Notes: generated by a model from the letters alone, not told the origin. A stretch of DNA of 64,000 nucleotides from Streptomyces sp. NBC_01591 (GCF_035918155.1 NZ_CP109327.1:7130001-7194000); one strand, 5' to 3'; positions 24,535 through 35,337 are shown, counted from the first letter of the stretch. Program-made: numbers and translations.

Positions 24535-24897
24535 GTCAACGGTCCTTTCGAGGCGGAAGAGCGGGTGCCCCGCCCGGCGAGGCACCCAGCAGCCTACCGG
24601 GCGGTTCCCGATCGGCCCACTGCTCCGGGTACGGCGTCCTGGCCGGTCAGAGCCCGTTTGTCCCGGTGTCGGCAGTCGGCGGGGCAGATCTTCCGGCCAG
24701 CACTGGTCCCATGTTACGTTCCGCTCTCCGAAATGAGACTTTTACTTTGTGGAAATCTCCAATTATGGGCGCGGGGTGGCCCGCCGGTCGTCCGGCGAGG
24801 AAAGTGGGGTCTTGACGGGCCCGAATCCCGAGTGAAGACTCCTTCAACAGTTCGTTGAAATTCGTCAGCGTTCAAAAGTCCGAAGTGAGGAGCACGG
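24535..24897. promoter_or_regulatory. allR-allB divergent regulatory region
   Basis: A 363-bp non-coding region, lower in GC than its surroundings around 24720-24775. It holds a candidate AllR site at 24739-24753 (TTTTAC-TTT-GTGGAA) and a perfect inverted repeat TTCAAC-AGTTC-GTTGAA at 24843-24859, just 38 bp before the allantoinase start, where a bound repressor could block transcription or a hairpin could form in the leader. Confidence 0.55.
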
Positions 24898-26241
24898 GTG
24901 TCCGGTGCGGACGTGAAGCTGGTACTGCGCTCGACGCGTGTCGTCACCCCGGACGGGACGCGCCCCGCAGCGGTCGCCGTCGCCGACGGGAGAATCGACG
25001 CCGTCCTGCCGTACGACACCGAGGTGCCGGCCGACGCCCGGCTGGAGGACTTCGGCGACGACGTCCTGCTGCCCGGACTCGTCGACACGCATGTCCATGT
25101 GAACGACCCGGGCCGCACGGAGTGGGAAGGCTTCTTCACCGCCACCCGCGCGGCGGCGGCGGGCGGCATCACCACCCTGCTCGACATGCCGCTCAACTCC
25201 CTCCCGCCGACCACCACCGTCGACCACCTGCGCACCAAGCAGCAGGTGGCCGCCCCCAAGGCGCACATCGACACCGGTTTCTGGGGCGGTGCGATCCCGT
25301 CCAACGTCAAGGACCTGCGACCGCTCCACGAGGCCGGGGTGTTCGGCTTCAAGTGCTTCCTCTCGCCCTCCGGCGTCGAGGAGTTCCCGGAGCTCGACCA
25401 GGAGCAGCTGGCCCGGTCCATGGCGGAGATCGCCGGCTTCGGCGGGCTGCTGATCGTGCACGCCGAGGACCCGCACCACCTGGCCGATGCCCCGCAGCGC
25501 GGCGGGCCCGCGTACGCCGACTTCCTCGCCTCCCGGCCGCGCGACGCCGAGAACACCGCGGTCGAGGGACTGATCGCGCATGCCAGACGGCTGAACGCCC
25601 GCGTCCACGTCCTGCATCTGTCCTCCAGTGACGCACTGCCGATGATCGCCGCCGCGAAGCGCGAAGGCGTACGGATCACGGTGGAGTCCTGCCCGCACTT
25701 CCTCACCCTCACCGCCGAGGAAGTCCCGGACGGGGCAACGGAGTTCAAGTGCTGCCCGCCGATCCGCGAGGCCGCCAACCAGGACGCGCTGTGGGAGGGG
25801 CTGGCCGACGGGACGATCGACTGCATCGTCTCCGACCACTCGCCGTGCACCACCGACCTCAAGATGCCGGACTTCGCCTCCGCCTGGGGCGGGATCTCCT
25901 CCCTCCAGCTGGGACTGCCCGCCATCTGGACCGAGGCCCGCAGGCGCGGTCACTCGCTCGACGACGTCGCCCGCTGGATGTCGGCCGCCCCCGCCGAACT
26001 GGCCGGACTGACCTGGAAGGGCGCCATCGAGGCCGGCCGCGACGCGGACTTCGCGGTGCTCGCCCCGGACGACACGTTCACCGTCGACCCCGCCGAACTC
26101 TTCCACCGCAACCAGGTCACCGCGTACGCCGGCAAGACCCTGCACGGCGTCGTGAAGTCGACCTGGCTGCGCGGCGAACGGATCGCGGCCGACGGCGCCG
26201 TCTCCGGGCCCACCGGCCGCCTCCTCGAAAGGAACCAGTGA
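24898..26241 (+). CDS. allB: Allantoinase
   Basis: 447 residues from a GTG start with GAGGAG 5 nt upstream. It opens the hydantoin ring of allantoin to give allantoate. The dihydroorotase-like metal site is complete: HVHVND (His65, His67), the carboxylated Lys in [13 protein letters not shown], His in [12 protein letters not shown], His in VLHLSSSDA and the catalytic Asp in CIVSDHSPC. Length and order fit bacterial AllB. The next gene, allantoicase, starts right after its stop, so the two steps are co-transcribed. Repression by the divergent AllR is expected. Confidence 0.95.
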   Translation: MSGADVKLVLRSTRVVTPDGTRPAAVAVADGRIDAVLPYDTEVPADARLEDFGDDVLLPGLVDTHVHVNDPGRTEWEGFFTATRAAAAGGITTLLDMPLNSLPPTTTVDHLRTKQQVAAPKAHIDTGFWGGAIPSNVKDLRPLHEAGVFGFKCFLSPSGVEEFPELDQEQLARSMAEIAGFGGLLIVHAEDPHHLADAPQRGGPAYADFLASRPRDAENTAVEGLIAHARRLNARVHVLHLSSSDALPMIAAAKREGVRITVESCPHFLTLTAEEVPDGATEFKCCPPIREAANQDALWEGLADGTIDCIVSDHSPCTTDLKMPDFASAWGGISSLQLGLPAIWTEARRRGHSLDDVARWMSAAPAELAGLTWKGAIEAGRDADFAVLAPDDTFTVDPAELFHRNQVTAYAGKTLHGVVKSTWLRGERIAADGAVSGPTGRLLERNQ

Positions 26242-26243
26242 TC

Positions 26244-27359
26244 ATGACGGCGACCGAGCGCTTCACCGGTGACGCGAACCCGTACGGCGGCGGCGACCCG
26301 TACGCCGACTACCGCACCGCCGACTTCCCCTTCACCGACCTCGTCGACCTCGCCGACCGGCGGCTCGGCGCGGGTGTGATCGCCGCCAACGACGAGTTCT
26401 TCGCCGAGCGCGAGAACCTGCTCAAGCCGGAGCCCGCCGAGTTCGATCCCGAGCGCTTCGGTCACAAGGGCAAGATCATGGACGGCTGGGAGACCCGCCG
26501 TCGTCGCGGTGCGAGCGCGGACGTGCCGCACCCCGCGGACGAGGACCACGACTGGGCGCTGGTACGGCTCGGCGCGCCCGGAATCGTACGCGGCATCGTC
26601 GTCGACACCGCCCACTTCCGCGGCAACTACCCGCAGGCGGTCTCCGTCGAGGCGGCCTGCGTGCCCGGCTCCCCGTCGCCCGAGGAGCTCCTCGCGCCCG
26701 AGGTGAAGTGGACAACGCTCGTACCCCGTACGGCCGTTGGCGGGCACGCGGCCAATGGTTTCGTGGTCGAGGCCGAGCAGTTCGTCACCCATCTGCGGGT
26801 CAACCAGCATCCCGACGGCGGGATAGCCCGCCTCCGGGTGTACGGCGAGATCACCCCCGACCCCGCCTGGCTGGCCGCCCTCGGCACCTTCGACCTGGTC
26901 GCCCTGGAGAACGGCGGCACGGTGGAGGACGCCTCCGACCGCTTCTACTCCCCGGCCACCAACACCATCCAGCCCGGCCGGTCCCGCAAGATGGACGACG
27001 GCTGGGAGACCCGCCGCCGGCGCGACAGGGGCAACGACTGGATCCGCTACCGGCTCGTCGAGCAGGCACAGATCCGTGCGGTCGAGATCGACACCGCGTA
27101 TCTGAAGGGCAACTCGGCGGGCTGGGCGAGCCTCTTCGCCCGCGACGGCGAGAGCGGCGAATGGACCGAGGTACTGCCCCGGACCCGGCTGCAGCCCGAC
27201 ACCGACCACCGCTTCGTCCTGCCGGAGGCGGTCCGGGCCACGCACGTCCGGATCGACATCTTCCCGGACGGCGGGATCTCCCGGCTCCGGCTGTTCGGCT
27301 CACCGACCGAGGAGGGCGCCGCGCGGCTGGCGGCCCGTCACCGCGAGCTGGGCGGGTAG
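26244..27359 (+). CDS. alc: Allantoicase
   Basis: 371 residues. It hydrolyses allantoate to ureidoglycolate and urea. The protein is an internal duplication typical of allantoicase: repeat 1 holds GKIMDGWETRRRR, VDTAHFRGNYPQA and VNQHPDGGIARLRVYG; repeat 2 holds RKMDDGWETRRRRD, IDTAYLKGNSAGW and IDIFPDGGISRLRLFG. The start ATG 26244 lies 2 bp after the allantoinase stop; a GTG at 26238 overlapping that stop is an alternative. The product, after ureidoglycolate cleavage, yields glyoxylate for the malate synthase encoded 8 kb away. A strong hairpin terminator follows. Confidence 0.95.
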   Translation: MTATERFTGDANPYGGGDPYADYRTADFPFTDLVDLADRRLGAGVIAANDEFFAERENLLKPEPAEFDPERFGHKGKIMDGWETRRRRGASADVPHPADEDHDWALVRLGAPGIVRGIVVDTAHFRGNYPQAVSVEAACVPGSPSPEELLAPEVKWTTLVPRTAVGGHAANGFVVEAEQFVTHLRVNQHPDGGIARLRVYGEITPDPAWLAALGTFDLVALENGGTVEDASDRFYSPATNTIQPGRSRKMDDGWETRRRRDRGNDWIRYRLVEQAQIRAVEIDTAYLKGNSAGWASLFARDGESGEWTEVLPRTRLQPDTDHRFVLPEAVRATHVRIDIFPDGGISRLRLFGSPTEEGAARLAARHRELGG

Positions 27360-27365
27360 CCCGAC

Positions 27366-27396
27366 GTCGGACGGGCCGGTGTCCGGCCCGTCCGAC
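27366..27396. terminator. Terminator of the allB-alc operon
   Basis: Fourteen-bp perfect arms (27366-27379 and 27383-27396) with a TGT loop, 7 bp after the allantoicase stop. Confidence 0.85.
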
Positions 27397-27451
27397 GCCA
27401 TCCGGGTGTGCCCGATGAGTCCGTGTCCAGGGCTTATGCGACCCTGGACGC

Positions 27452-27781
27452 ATGATTTTCATCGCCGTCAAGTTCACCGTCCGCAGCGCCGAGCGCGACA
27501 ACTGGCTCCCGGCCGTCGAGCCCTTCACCCTCGCCACCCGGCAGGAGCCGGGCAATGTGTTCTTCGAGTGGTCGTACAGCGTCGAGAACCCGGACCAGTT
27601 CGTCCTCCTTGAGGCCTTCGCCTCGCCCGAGGCCGGTGAGGCCCATGTGAAGTCCGAGCACTTCGCGGCGGCCATGGACCTGATGGCGGACCTCGTGGCC
27701 GAGACCCCGGAGATCATCAACGTGGAGGTGCCGGGCGAGGGTTGGTCCCGGATGGCGGAGGTCACCCCGCGCTCACGGTGA
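27452..27781 (+). CDS. Antibiotic-biosynthesis-monooxygenase-fold protein (putative quinol monooxygenase)
   Basis: 109 residues with the ferredoxin-like ABM fold: MIFIAVKFTVRSAERDNWL, TRQEPGNVFFEWSYSVENPDQFVLLEAFASPEAGEAHVKSEHF (landmarks EPGN, FVLLEAF and AHVKSEHF). Related small proteins such as YgiN oxidise quinols without cofactor or act as heme or quinone-handling dimers. No cofactor site is visible. It is a single gene with a weak ribosome site, convergent with the SDR gene. Confidence 0.85.
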   Translation: MIFIAVKFTVRSAERDNWLPAVEPFTLATRQEPGNVFFEWSYSVENPDQFVLLEAFASPEAGEAHVKSEHFAAAMDLMADLVAETPEIINVEVPGEGWSRMAEVTPRSR

Positions 27782-27815
27782 CGCCGCAGGCTTCCGCCTT
27801 CCGGTGAGGGTGCGG

Positions 27816-28571
27816 TCAGGCCGCGTGGCCGCCGTCCACCGTCAGCTCGGTGCCGGTGATGTACGCGGCCTCGCCACTGGCCAAGTAGGCGACGAGCGAA
27901 GCCACTTCGTCCGTCGTGCCGAAGCGGTCCAGGGCGGTCGCCGAGCGCTGGCCGGCGGCGAACGGGCCGTCGGCCGGGTTGAGATCCGTGTCGACCGGAC
28001 CGGGTTGCACCAGGTTGACCGTGATGCCGCGCGGGCCGAGCTCGCGGGCGAGCGGCTTGGTGAGTCCGGCCAGCGCCGACTTGCTCATCGCGTAGAGGGT
28101 GGAGCCGGGACCGCCCGCGTGCCGGCTCAGCGCCGTGCCGATGGAGACGATGCGGCCACCGCGCTCCATCAGCTCCGCCGCCGCGCGGCAGGCCAGGAAC
28201 ACCGCCCGCACATTCACCGCCAGCACCCGGTCCACGTCGGCCGGGGTGAGGGTGCCGATGGGGCCGAGGACGCCGATGCCCGCGTTGTTGACCAGGATGT
28301 CCAGCCGGCCGAGCGCGTCCGCGGCCCCGGTCACGGCCGCCGGGACCGCTTCCGGGTCGGCCGAGTCCACGCGCAGGGCGATGCCCCGTCGGCCGTACGA
28401 GCGGATCTTCGCCACGACCTCGTGGGCGGCCGCCTCGTCCTGTACGTACGTCAGTGCCACGTCGACGCCCTCCCGGGCGAGTCGCAGGGCCGTCGCGGCG
28501 CCGATGCCGCGGCTGCCTCCGGTGACGAGCGCGGTGCGGGTCGTGCCGGTGGTGGTGCTGGTGCTGTTCAT
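27816..28571 (-). CDS. Short-chain dehydrogenase/reductase
   Basis: 251 residues. The NAD(P) motif is TGGSRGIG (about residues 17-24), followed by NNAG at ~91 and the catalytic set Ser (SIGTALS), Tyr and Lys in YAMSK, and PGPVDTD. The basic residue after the glycine motif and the TYVQDE context suggest NADPH. Of two adjacent ATGs (28574, 28571) the second lies at the better distance from GAGGAA. It is divergent from a dihydrofolate-reductase-like gene. The substrate is unknown; the sequence resembles 3-oxoacyl-ACP reductase-like SDRs. Confidence 0.9.
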   Translation of the reverse strand: MNSTSTTTGTTRTALVTGGSRGIGAATALRLAREGVDVALTYVQDEAAAHEVVAKIRSYGRRGIALRVDSADPEAVPAAVTGAADALGRLDILVNNAGIGVLGPIGTLTPADVDRVLAVNVRAVFLACRAAAELMERGGRIVSIGTALSRHAGGPGSTLYAMSKSALAGLTKPLARELGPRGITVNLVQPGPVDTDLNPADGPFAAGQRSATALDRFGTTDEVASLVAYLASGEAAYITGTELTVDGGHAA

Positions 28572-28776
28572 CATGGGTTCCTCGCAGGTCGGCGGTGTTC
28601 CGTCGTGCGCTTCGTGCGCTTCGACACCGACAAGGAAAGTCGTTCCGCCCGGCCGTCACCGGCGGGAATCGGACGCCTGCGTGGGACGCCGTTCTGCGGC
28701 CCGACCGATGAGTTCCGGGTGGCAGCGGGGTCAGAGAAGAAAGACCATCGGTGGACCGGAACACAGGAGAAGGACC

Positions 28777-29400
28777 ATGGCCAAGCTGACACTCACCACA
28801 TTCCTGTCGCTCGACGGAGTCATGCAGGCACCGGGCGGCCCGGACGAGGACCGCAGCGGCGGATTCGAGTGCGGCGGCTGGATCGTGCCCTTCGCGGACG
28901 AGGGCATGATGCGGTTCATCAATGAGCTGTTCGACCGGTCGGCGGCCTTCCTCCTGGGCCGTCGCACGTACGACATCTTCGCCGCGTACTGGCCCAAGGT
29001 GACCGACCCCGACCACCTGGTGGCGAGCCGCCTCAACGCGCTCCCCAAGTACGTCGTCTCGACCACCCTGGACTCGCCCGAGTGGCACGACACGACCGTC
29101 ATCTCCACGGACGTCGCCGAGGAGATCGCCCGCCTCAAGGAGCGCACGGAGGGCGGCGAGCTCCAGATCCACGGCAGCGGCGCGCTCGCCCGGTCCCTGA
29201 TGGCGCACGACCTGATCGACGAGTACCACCTCCTCCGCTTCCCGGTCGTGCTGGGCCAAGGCGGCCGCCTCTTCCCGGAGGACGGGCCGCCGACCGCCTT
29301 CGAGCGGATCGCGGCGCAGGAGACCCCGAGCGGCATCTCGATCCACACCTACCGGCCGGCGGGCCCGGCGCGGTTCGGTACCTTCCCGCTCGACGCCTGA
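28777..29400 (+). CDS. Dihydrofolate-reductase-family (RibD C-terminal-like) protein
   Basis: 207 residues, ATG behind AGGAGAAGGA. The family pattern is clear: MAKLTLTTFLSLDGVMQAPGG, FLLGRRTYDIFAAYWP, KYVVSTTLD, GELQIHGSGALARSLMAHDLIDEYHLLRFPVVLGQGGRLF (landmarks GRRTYDIF, IHGSGALARSL and VVLGQGGRLF). YyaP/YwjB-type proteins of this fold bind NADPH and a pteridine-like ligand but their reactions are mostly unknown. The product is probably cytoplasmic. It is divergent from the SDR gene, with a 205-bp shared promoter region. Confidence 0.88.
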   Translation: MAKLTLTTFLSLDGVMQAPGGPDEDRSGGFECGGWIVPFADEGMMRFINELFDRSAAFLLGRRTYDIFAAYWPKVTDPDHLVASRLNALPKYVVSTTLDSPEWHDTTVISTDVAEEIARLKERTEGGELQIHGSGALARSLMAHDLIDEYHLLRFPVVLGQGGRLFPEDGPPTAFERIAAQETPSGISIHTYRPAGPARFGTFPLDA

Positions 29401-29507
29401 GAGGGCTGTTCCGGACGGGGCAACGCCCGATACGGTGATCGTTCCGCGTGCGAGCCATCGAGGTCTCCACATCGTTCCCGCTGTGGAGAACCAGGAGAAC
29501 CAGCCAG

Positions 29508-30431
29508 GTGTCCTCGATCGCCGTGCCCGCCCTCGCCCCGTCCCGCCGTGCCTGGCTCACCGATCTGCCCGTGCTGCTCGTCGCGGTCGTGTGGGGTTCG
29601 AGCTATCTGGCGGCCAAGGGCATCACCACCGCCCAGACCGTCCTCGCCGTGCTCGTGCTGCGGTTCGCCGTCGTACTGCCGGTGCTGGTCGTGGTCGGCC
29701 GGCGCAGGCTGCGGGCGCTCGGCGCGGCGCAGTGGCGGGGGGCCGGCCTGCTGGGGCTCGTCCTCAGCGCGATCTTCCTCGTGGAGACGTACGGCGTCGT
29801 GCACACCTCGGCGACCAACGCGGGGCTCATCATCAGCCTCACCATGATCTTCACCCCGCTCGCCGAGGCCGCCGTGACACGTGTCCGGCCGCCCAGGGCC
29901 TTCCTCGCCGCCGCGGTTCTCTCCGTCGCCGGTGTGGTGCTGCTGACCCAGGGCGGCGGATTCACCAGTCCGTCGGCCGGCGATCTGCTGATGCTGGTGG
30001 CCGCCCTCGCCCGTACCGTCCACGTGCTGCTGATGGCCCGCATCAAGTCGGTGCAGGGGGCCGACTCGCTGTCGCTGACCACGGTCCAGCTCGGCAGCGC
30101 GGTCGCCGTCTTCGCCGTGCTCGCGGCCCTGCCCGGCACCGGGGAGGCGCCGTGGACCGTGGCCGCGGGATTCGGCGTCCGGGAATGGGGCGGGCTGCTC
30201 TTCCTCTCCGTCTTCTGCACGCTCTTCGCCTTCTTCGTGCAGATGTGGTCGGTACGCCGCACCTCACCGTCCCGGGTCAGCCTGCTGCTCGGTACGGAGC
30301 CGCTCTGGGCCGCCGCCGTGGGCATCGCGATCGGCGGCGAACGGCTCGGCGTGCTCGGCGCGGTGGGCGCGGTGCTCGTCCTGGCCGGTACCGCCTGGGG
30401 CCGCCGGGCGGTCACTCCGGCCGCTCCCTGA
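29508..30431 (+). CDS. EamA-family (DMT) transporter
   Basis: 307 residues from the GTG at 29508. It contains ten hydrophobic helices in two EamA repeats; the first helix carries VVWGSSYLAAKGI and helix three the GVVHTSATNAGLI pattern. Such drug/metabolite transporters export amino acids, purines or small drugs. The frame runs back to 29448, but the extra residues are charged and precede the ribosome site (GGAG at ~29494). It lies alone downstream of the reductase gene. The substrate is unknown. Confidence 0.88.
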   Translation: MSSIAVPALAPSRRAWLTDLPVLLVAVVWGSSYLAAKGITTAQTVLAVLVLRFAVVLPVLVVVGRRRLRALGAAQWRGAGLLGLVLSAIFLVETYGVVHTSATNAGLIISLTMIFTPLAEAAVTRVRPPRAFLAAAVLSVAGVVLLTQGGGFTSPSAGDLLMLVAALARTVHVLLMARIKSVQGADSLSLTTVQLGSAVAVFAVLAALPGTGEAPWTVAAGFGVREWGGLLFLSVFCTLFAFFVQMWSVRRTSPSRVSLLLGTEPLWAAAVGIAIGGERLGVLGAVGAVLVLAGTAWGRRAVTPAAP

Positions 30432-30550
30432 GCCGGCCGGCGGCCACCGTCGCCGCCCCGCCCGTCCGAAAGTCTCGTCCTGCGCGACTTTGGTCGCCCC
30501 TCACGTCCGTACGGCCGGGACCACCCGACCGACCTGGGTAGTTTTGTGGC

Positions 30551-31767
30551 ATGACGCGTACGGAATACCGCTGGCTGCTGCCCTCGGCGATGGCCGACCC
30601 CGAGCTGCCCGGCGACCGGCGCGGCCGCGCGCGACGCACCGTGCGGGACTGGGCCGTCGACCTCACCGCCTTCCTCTGCGCGGCCCTGGTCGGCATGCTC
30701 GCGGCCGCGACGATCGAGGCCGACCGCACCACCCCCGACGGCGTCCTGTTCGCCGACATCGTGATCGGTGCCCTGGCCTGCTGTGCTCTGTGGGTGCGGC
30801 GGCGGTGGCCGCTCGGCGTCGCGGTGGGCCTGGTCCTGGTCGCCACGGTCGAGCCGGTCGCGGCGGGGGCCATGCTCGTTGCGCTGTTCGGGGTGGCCGT
30901 GCACCGCCCGTTCCGGCCTGTGGCGGCCGTCGGGGCACTCACCCTGGCAGTCGCCCCCGTACAGCCGTATCTGCGCCCCGAACCGGACACCTCGTTCGTC
31001 GAGGCCACGGTCATCGGGGCGCTGTTGCCCCTGCTGGTGATCAGCTGGGGCATGGTCGTACGGTCCAGGCGCAGCTCGTCGTCACCCTGCGCGAGCGGGC
31101 CCACCGGGCCGAGACCGAGGCGGAGCTCCGCGCCGAACAGGCGCAGCGGCTCGCCCGCGAGGCCATCGCCCGCGAGATGCACGATGTCCTCGCCCACCGG
31201 CTGACCCTGCTCAGCGTCCACGCCGGAGCCCTCGAATTCCGCCCCGACGCTCCCACGGCCGAGGTGGCCCGCGCGGCCGGGGTCATCCGGGACAGCGCGC
31301 ACGAGGCGCTCCAGGACCTCCGCGAGATCATCGGAGTCCTGCGCAGCCCCGGCGAGAGCGACGGCGACCGGCCGCAGCCCACCCTCGCCACGCTGAACTC
31401 GCTGATCGCCGAGTCCCGGCTGGCCGGCATGAAGGTCACCCTCGACAACCGCGTCGACGACCCCGGCGCGGCCCCCGCCGCCACCGGCCGCACCGTCTAC
31501 CGCATCGCCCAGGAAGGCCTGACCAACGCCCGCAAGCACGCACCCGGCACCGAGGCCACCGTCACGGTCACCGGTGCCCCGGGCGAAGGGCTCACCGTCG
31601 AGGTGCGCAATCCGGCTCCCACCGAACCCTTCGAGCAGGTCCCCGGTTCCGGCCAGGGGCTCATCGGGCTCACGGAACGCGCCACCCTGGCCGGGGGCAG
31701 CCTCGACCACGGGCCGCAACCGGACGGCGGATTCCGGATCAGCGCCTCGCTGCCGTGGCCGGCCTGA
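30551..31767 (+). pseudogene. Sensor histidine kinase with a one-base frameshift
   Basis: The first frame (30551 to ~31070) encodes an N-terminal sensor with about five membrane helices ending LPLLVISWGMVVRSRR. The next frame then continues with QLVVTLRERAHRAETEAELRAEQA, HisKA_3 AREMHDVLAHRLTLLSVHAGAL, N-box AQEGLTNARKHAPG and GQGLIGLTERATLAGG to the stop at 31767. The two frames join smoothly if one base is restored near 31069-31073 (AGGCGC before AGCTC). Unless that base was lost in sequencing, the kinase is truncated after the sensor. TAGTTT 6 nt before the ATG suggests a leaderless start. The response regulator gene 62 bp downstream is intact. Confidence 0.8.
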
Positions 31768-31829
31768 CCGTCGCGGGTTACCCCGGTCCCCGGCGCGGCC
31801 GGTGTCCGGGCCTGGCTACGGTGGTCCTC

Positions 31830-32564
31830 ATGACCACCCCGCCCCCGATGGACCCCAAGGCGCAGCCCATCCGGCTGATCGTCGTCGACGACGACCCGCT
31901 CGTACGGGCCGGGCTCGCCCTCATGCTGGGCGGCGCCGACGACATCGACATCGTGGGGGAGGGGGCGGACGGCACGGAGGTCGCGGAACTCGTCGGCCGG
32001 CTGCGCCCCGACGTGGTGCTGATGGACATCCGGATGCCGGGCATGGACGGGCTGACCGCGACCGAGGTACTGCGCAGCCGCCCCGGCGCCCCGCAGATCA
32101 TCGTCCTGACGACGTTCCACGCCGACGAACAGGTGCTGCGGGCCATCCGTGCCGGAGCGGCCGGCTTCGTACTGAAGGACACCCCGCCGGCGCAGATCGT
32201 CGACGCGGTACGACGGGTGGCGGCCGGCGATCCGGTGCTGTCGCCCGCGGTGACGCGCCAGCTCATGGCTCGCGCGGCCGGGACCGGCCCCCGGACCGGC
32301 CGCGACGACCGGGCGGACCGCGCCGACCGGGCACGGGCGCGGATCGCGTCACTCGCCGAGCGGGAACGCGAGGTCGCGATCGCCGTCGCCCGCGGCCGTT
32401 CCAACGCCGAGATCGCCGCGACGCTCTACCTCAGCGTGGCGACCGTGAAGACACAGGTGTCCCGGATCCTGGCCAGGTTCGGCTTCAACAACCGTGTCCA
32501 GATCGCGCTGTTGGTGCACGACGCCGGCCTGCTCGACGATGACGGTACGGAGTCGGCGACATAG
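31830..32564 (+). CDS. NarL/LuxR-family response regulator
   Basis: 244 residues. Receiver domain with Asp-rich VVDDDPLV, phospho-acceptor Asp in VVLMDIRMPGMDG, Thr in IVLTTFHADEQ and Lys in FVLKDTPP. A ~25-residue linker rich in Arg and Asp leads to a LuxR helix-turn-helix (LAEREREVAIAVARGRSNAEIAATL, SVATVKTQVSRILARFGFNNR). The start at ATG 31830 has TACGGT 7 nt upstream as a leaderless -10, so the gene may have its own promoter. Its natural partner is the frameshifted kinase just upstream. If that kinase is really broken, this regulator is an orphan or is fed by another kinase. Confidence 0.9.
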   Translation: MTTPPPMDPKAQPIRLIVVDDDPLVRAGLALMLGGADDIDIVGEGADGTEVAELVGRLRPDVVLMDIRMPGMDGLTATEVLRSRPGAPQIIVLTTFHADEQVLRAIRAGAAGFVLKDTPPAQIVDAVRRVAAGDPVLSPAVTRQLMARAAGTGPRTGRDDRADRADRARARIASLAEREREVAIAVARGRSNAEIAATLYLSVATVKTQVSRILARFGFNNRVQIALLVHDAGLLDDDGTESAT

Positions 32565-32662
32565 GGTGAACCGGTCGGTCCGAAGCGATCGAGCAGAGCT
32601 CAGGCCTGTCCGGCTGATCAGGGTCGGACAGGGCGAGCCGTCAGACCGGGAGGGGCGATCCC

Positions 32663-33865
<1,203 letters not shown>

Positions 33866-33881
33866 GACAAGGAGCTCTGTC

Positions 33882-34304
33882 ATGAACGGACTTGACCTGC
33901 AGTTGGCGCGGAAGGTTCTCGACAGCCAGCCGTTCAGCGGCCTGGTGGGGGCGCGGATCACCGCCTTCGGGGACGGCGCCGCCACCCTCGAAGTGGACAT
34001 CCGCCAGGAACTCCAGCAGCAGAACGGCTTTCTGCACGGCGGGGTCCTGGCCTACGCGGCCGACAACGCGATCACCTTCGCCGCCGGTACGACGCTCGGC
34101 CCGGCCGTACTGACCGGCGGATTCTCCATCCAGTACGTCCGGCCCGCCACCGGCAGCACCCTCATCGCCCACGCCGAGGTCGCGCACACCGGCCGCCGTC
34201 AGGCGGTGGTCCGCTGCGAGCTGTTCGCCGCGGGGGAGGAGGGGGAGCGGACGCTCTGCGCGGTCGCGCAGGGGACCGTGCTGTCGGCCGCCCCGTCCTC
34301 CTGA
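33882..34304 (+). CDS. PaaI-family hotdog thioesterase
   Basis: 140 residues; AAGGAG lies 7 nt before the ATG. The hotdog signature is LQQQNGFLHGGVLAYAADNA (the HGG motif with catalytic Asp/Asn region), followed by TGGFSIQYVRPATGSTLIAHAEV. Such enzymes hydrolyse aromatic or medium-chain acyl-CoA esters in the cytoplasm. It is in an operon with the P450, so the two may process the same acyl compound or the thioesterase may recover stalled CoA esters. Confidence 0.88.
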   Translation: MNGLDLQLARKVLDSQPFSGLVGARITAFGDGAATLEVDIRQELQQQNGFLHGGVLAYAADNAITFAAGTTLGPAVLTGGFSIQYVRPATGSTLIAHAEVAHTGRRQAVVRCELFAAGEEGERTLCAVAQGTVLSAAPSS

Positions 34305-34314
34305 ACCCGGGCCC

Positions 34315-35337
34315 TCAGGGGACGGGCTGCGTCGCGCCGTCGGTGATCTCCGCGATCGCCACGGGGCGCCGTTCCCGGCGGGACACCTCGCACGCCTCCG
34401 CGATCAGCAGCGCGAACCACGCCTCCCGGCCGTCGCACGGATTGGGCCGTTCGCCCCGCACCACCCGTACGAACGCGTCCAGTTCGGCCTCGTACGCCGG
34501 AGCGAACCGCTCCAGGAAGCCGGGCCAGGGGCTGGCGGGAGCCGGGGGACCCTGTGGTTCGGCCGAGGTGAGCGGTGTGCGGGCGTCCAGGCCGACCGTG
34601 ATCTGGTCCAGCTCGCCCGCCACTTCCATCCGTACGTCGTAGCCGGCGCCGTTGCAGCGGGTGGCCGTCGCCGTGGCCAGGGTGCCGTCGTCGAGGGTCA
34701 GCAGGACCGCCGCGGTGTCGACATCGCCCGCGGCCCGGAACATCCCGGGCCCGGCATCCGATCCGGTGGCGTACACCTCCGTCACCTCACGGCCCGTCAC
34801 CCACCGCAGCATGTCGAAGTCATGGACCAGACAGTCCCGGTAGAGCCCCCCGGAGAGCGGCAGATACGCGGCGGGCGGCGGGGCGGGGTCCATCGTCACC
34901 GCCCGCACGGTGTGCAGCCTGCCCAGCGCACCGGCCCGCACGGCGGCGCGGGCCGCCCGGTATCCCGCGTCGAACCTGCGCATGAAGCCCAGTTGGAGCA
35001 CGCACCCGGCCCGGTCGACCTCGCGCAGCGCGCCCAGGGTCCCCGGCAGGTCCAGCGCGATCGGCTTCTCGCAGAACGCAGGGAGCCCCGCGCGCGCGGC
35101 CTGGCCGATCAGCCCCGCGTGCGCCGATGTGGCCGAGGCGATCACCACGGCGTCCACCCCGGCGCCGAACACCTCGTCGGCGCCCGGGACGGCCGTCGCG
35201 CCGACGCGCCCGGCGACCTCGGCCGCCCGCGCCCCGTCGGTGTCCGTCACCACCAGGGCGTCCACCTCGGGATGGCGGGCCAGCACGCCCGCGTGGAAGG
35301 AACCGATCCGGCCGGTGCCGATGAGTCCGATACGCAT
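34315..35337 (-). CDS. Gfo/Idh/MocA-family oxidoreductase (inositol dehydrogenase-like)
   Basis: 340 residues. N-terminal Rossmann motif GLIGTGRIGSFHA (residues 4-16) binds NAD(P); the family motif CEKPIALDL is at ~88-96, and the second-domain catalytic Asp/His lie in GLYRDCLVHDFDMLRWVTG. The protein is close in style to myo-inositol 2-dehydrogenases. It is divergent from a GntR regulator, and the sugar-uptake operon beyond has inositol-type binding proteins, so oxidation of inositol or a related polyol is a fair guess, not proven. The ATG at 35337 has no strong ribosome site. Confidence 0.88.
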   Translation of the reverse strand: MRIGLIGTGRIGSFHAGVLARHPEVDALVVTDTDGARAAEVAGRVGATAVPGADEVFGAGVDAVVIASATSAHAGLIGQAARAGLPAFCEKPIALDLPGTLGALREVDRAGCVLQLGFMRRFDAGYRAARAAVRAGALGRLHTVRAVTMDPAPPPAAYLPLSGGLYRDCLVHDFDMLRWVTGREVTEVYATGSDAGPGMFRAAGDVDTAAVLLTLDDGTLATATATRCNGAGYDVRMEVAGELDQITVGLDARTPLTSAEPQGPPAPASPWPGFLERFAPAYEAELDAFVRVVRGERPNPCDGREAWFALLIAEACEVSRRERRPVAIAEITDGATQPVP

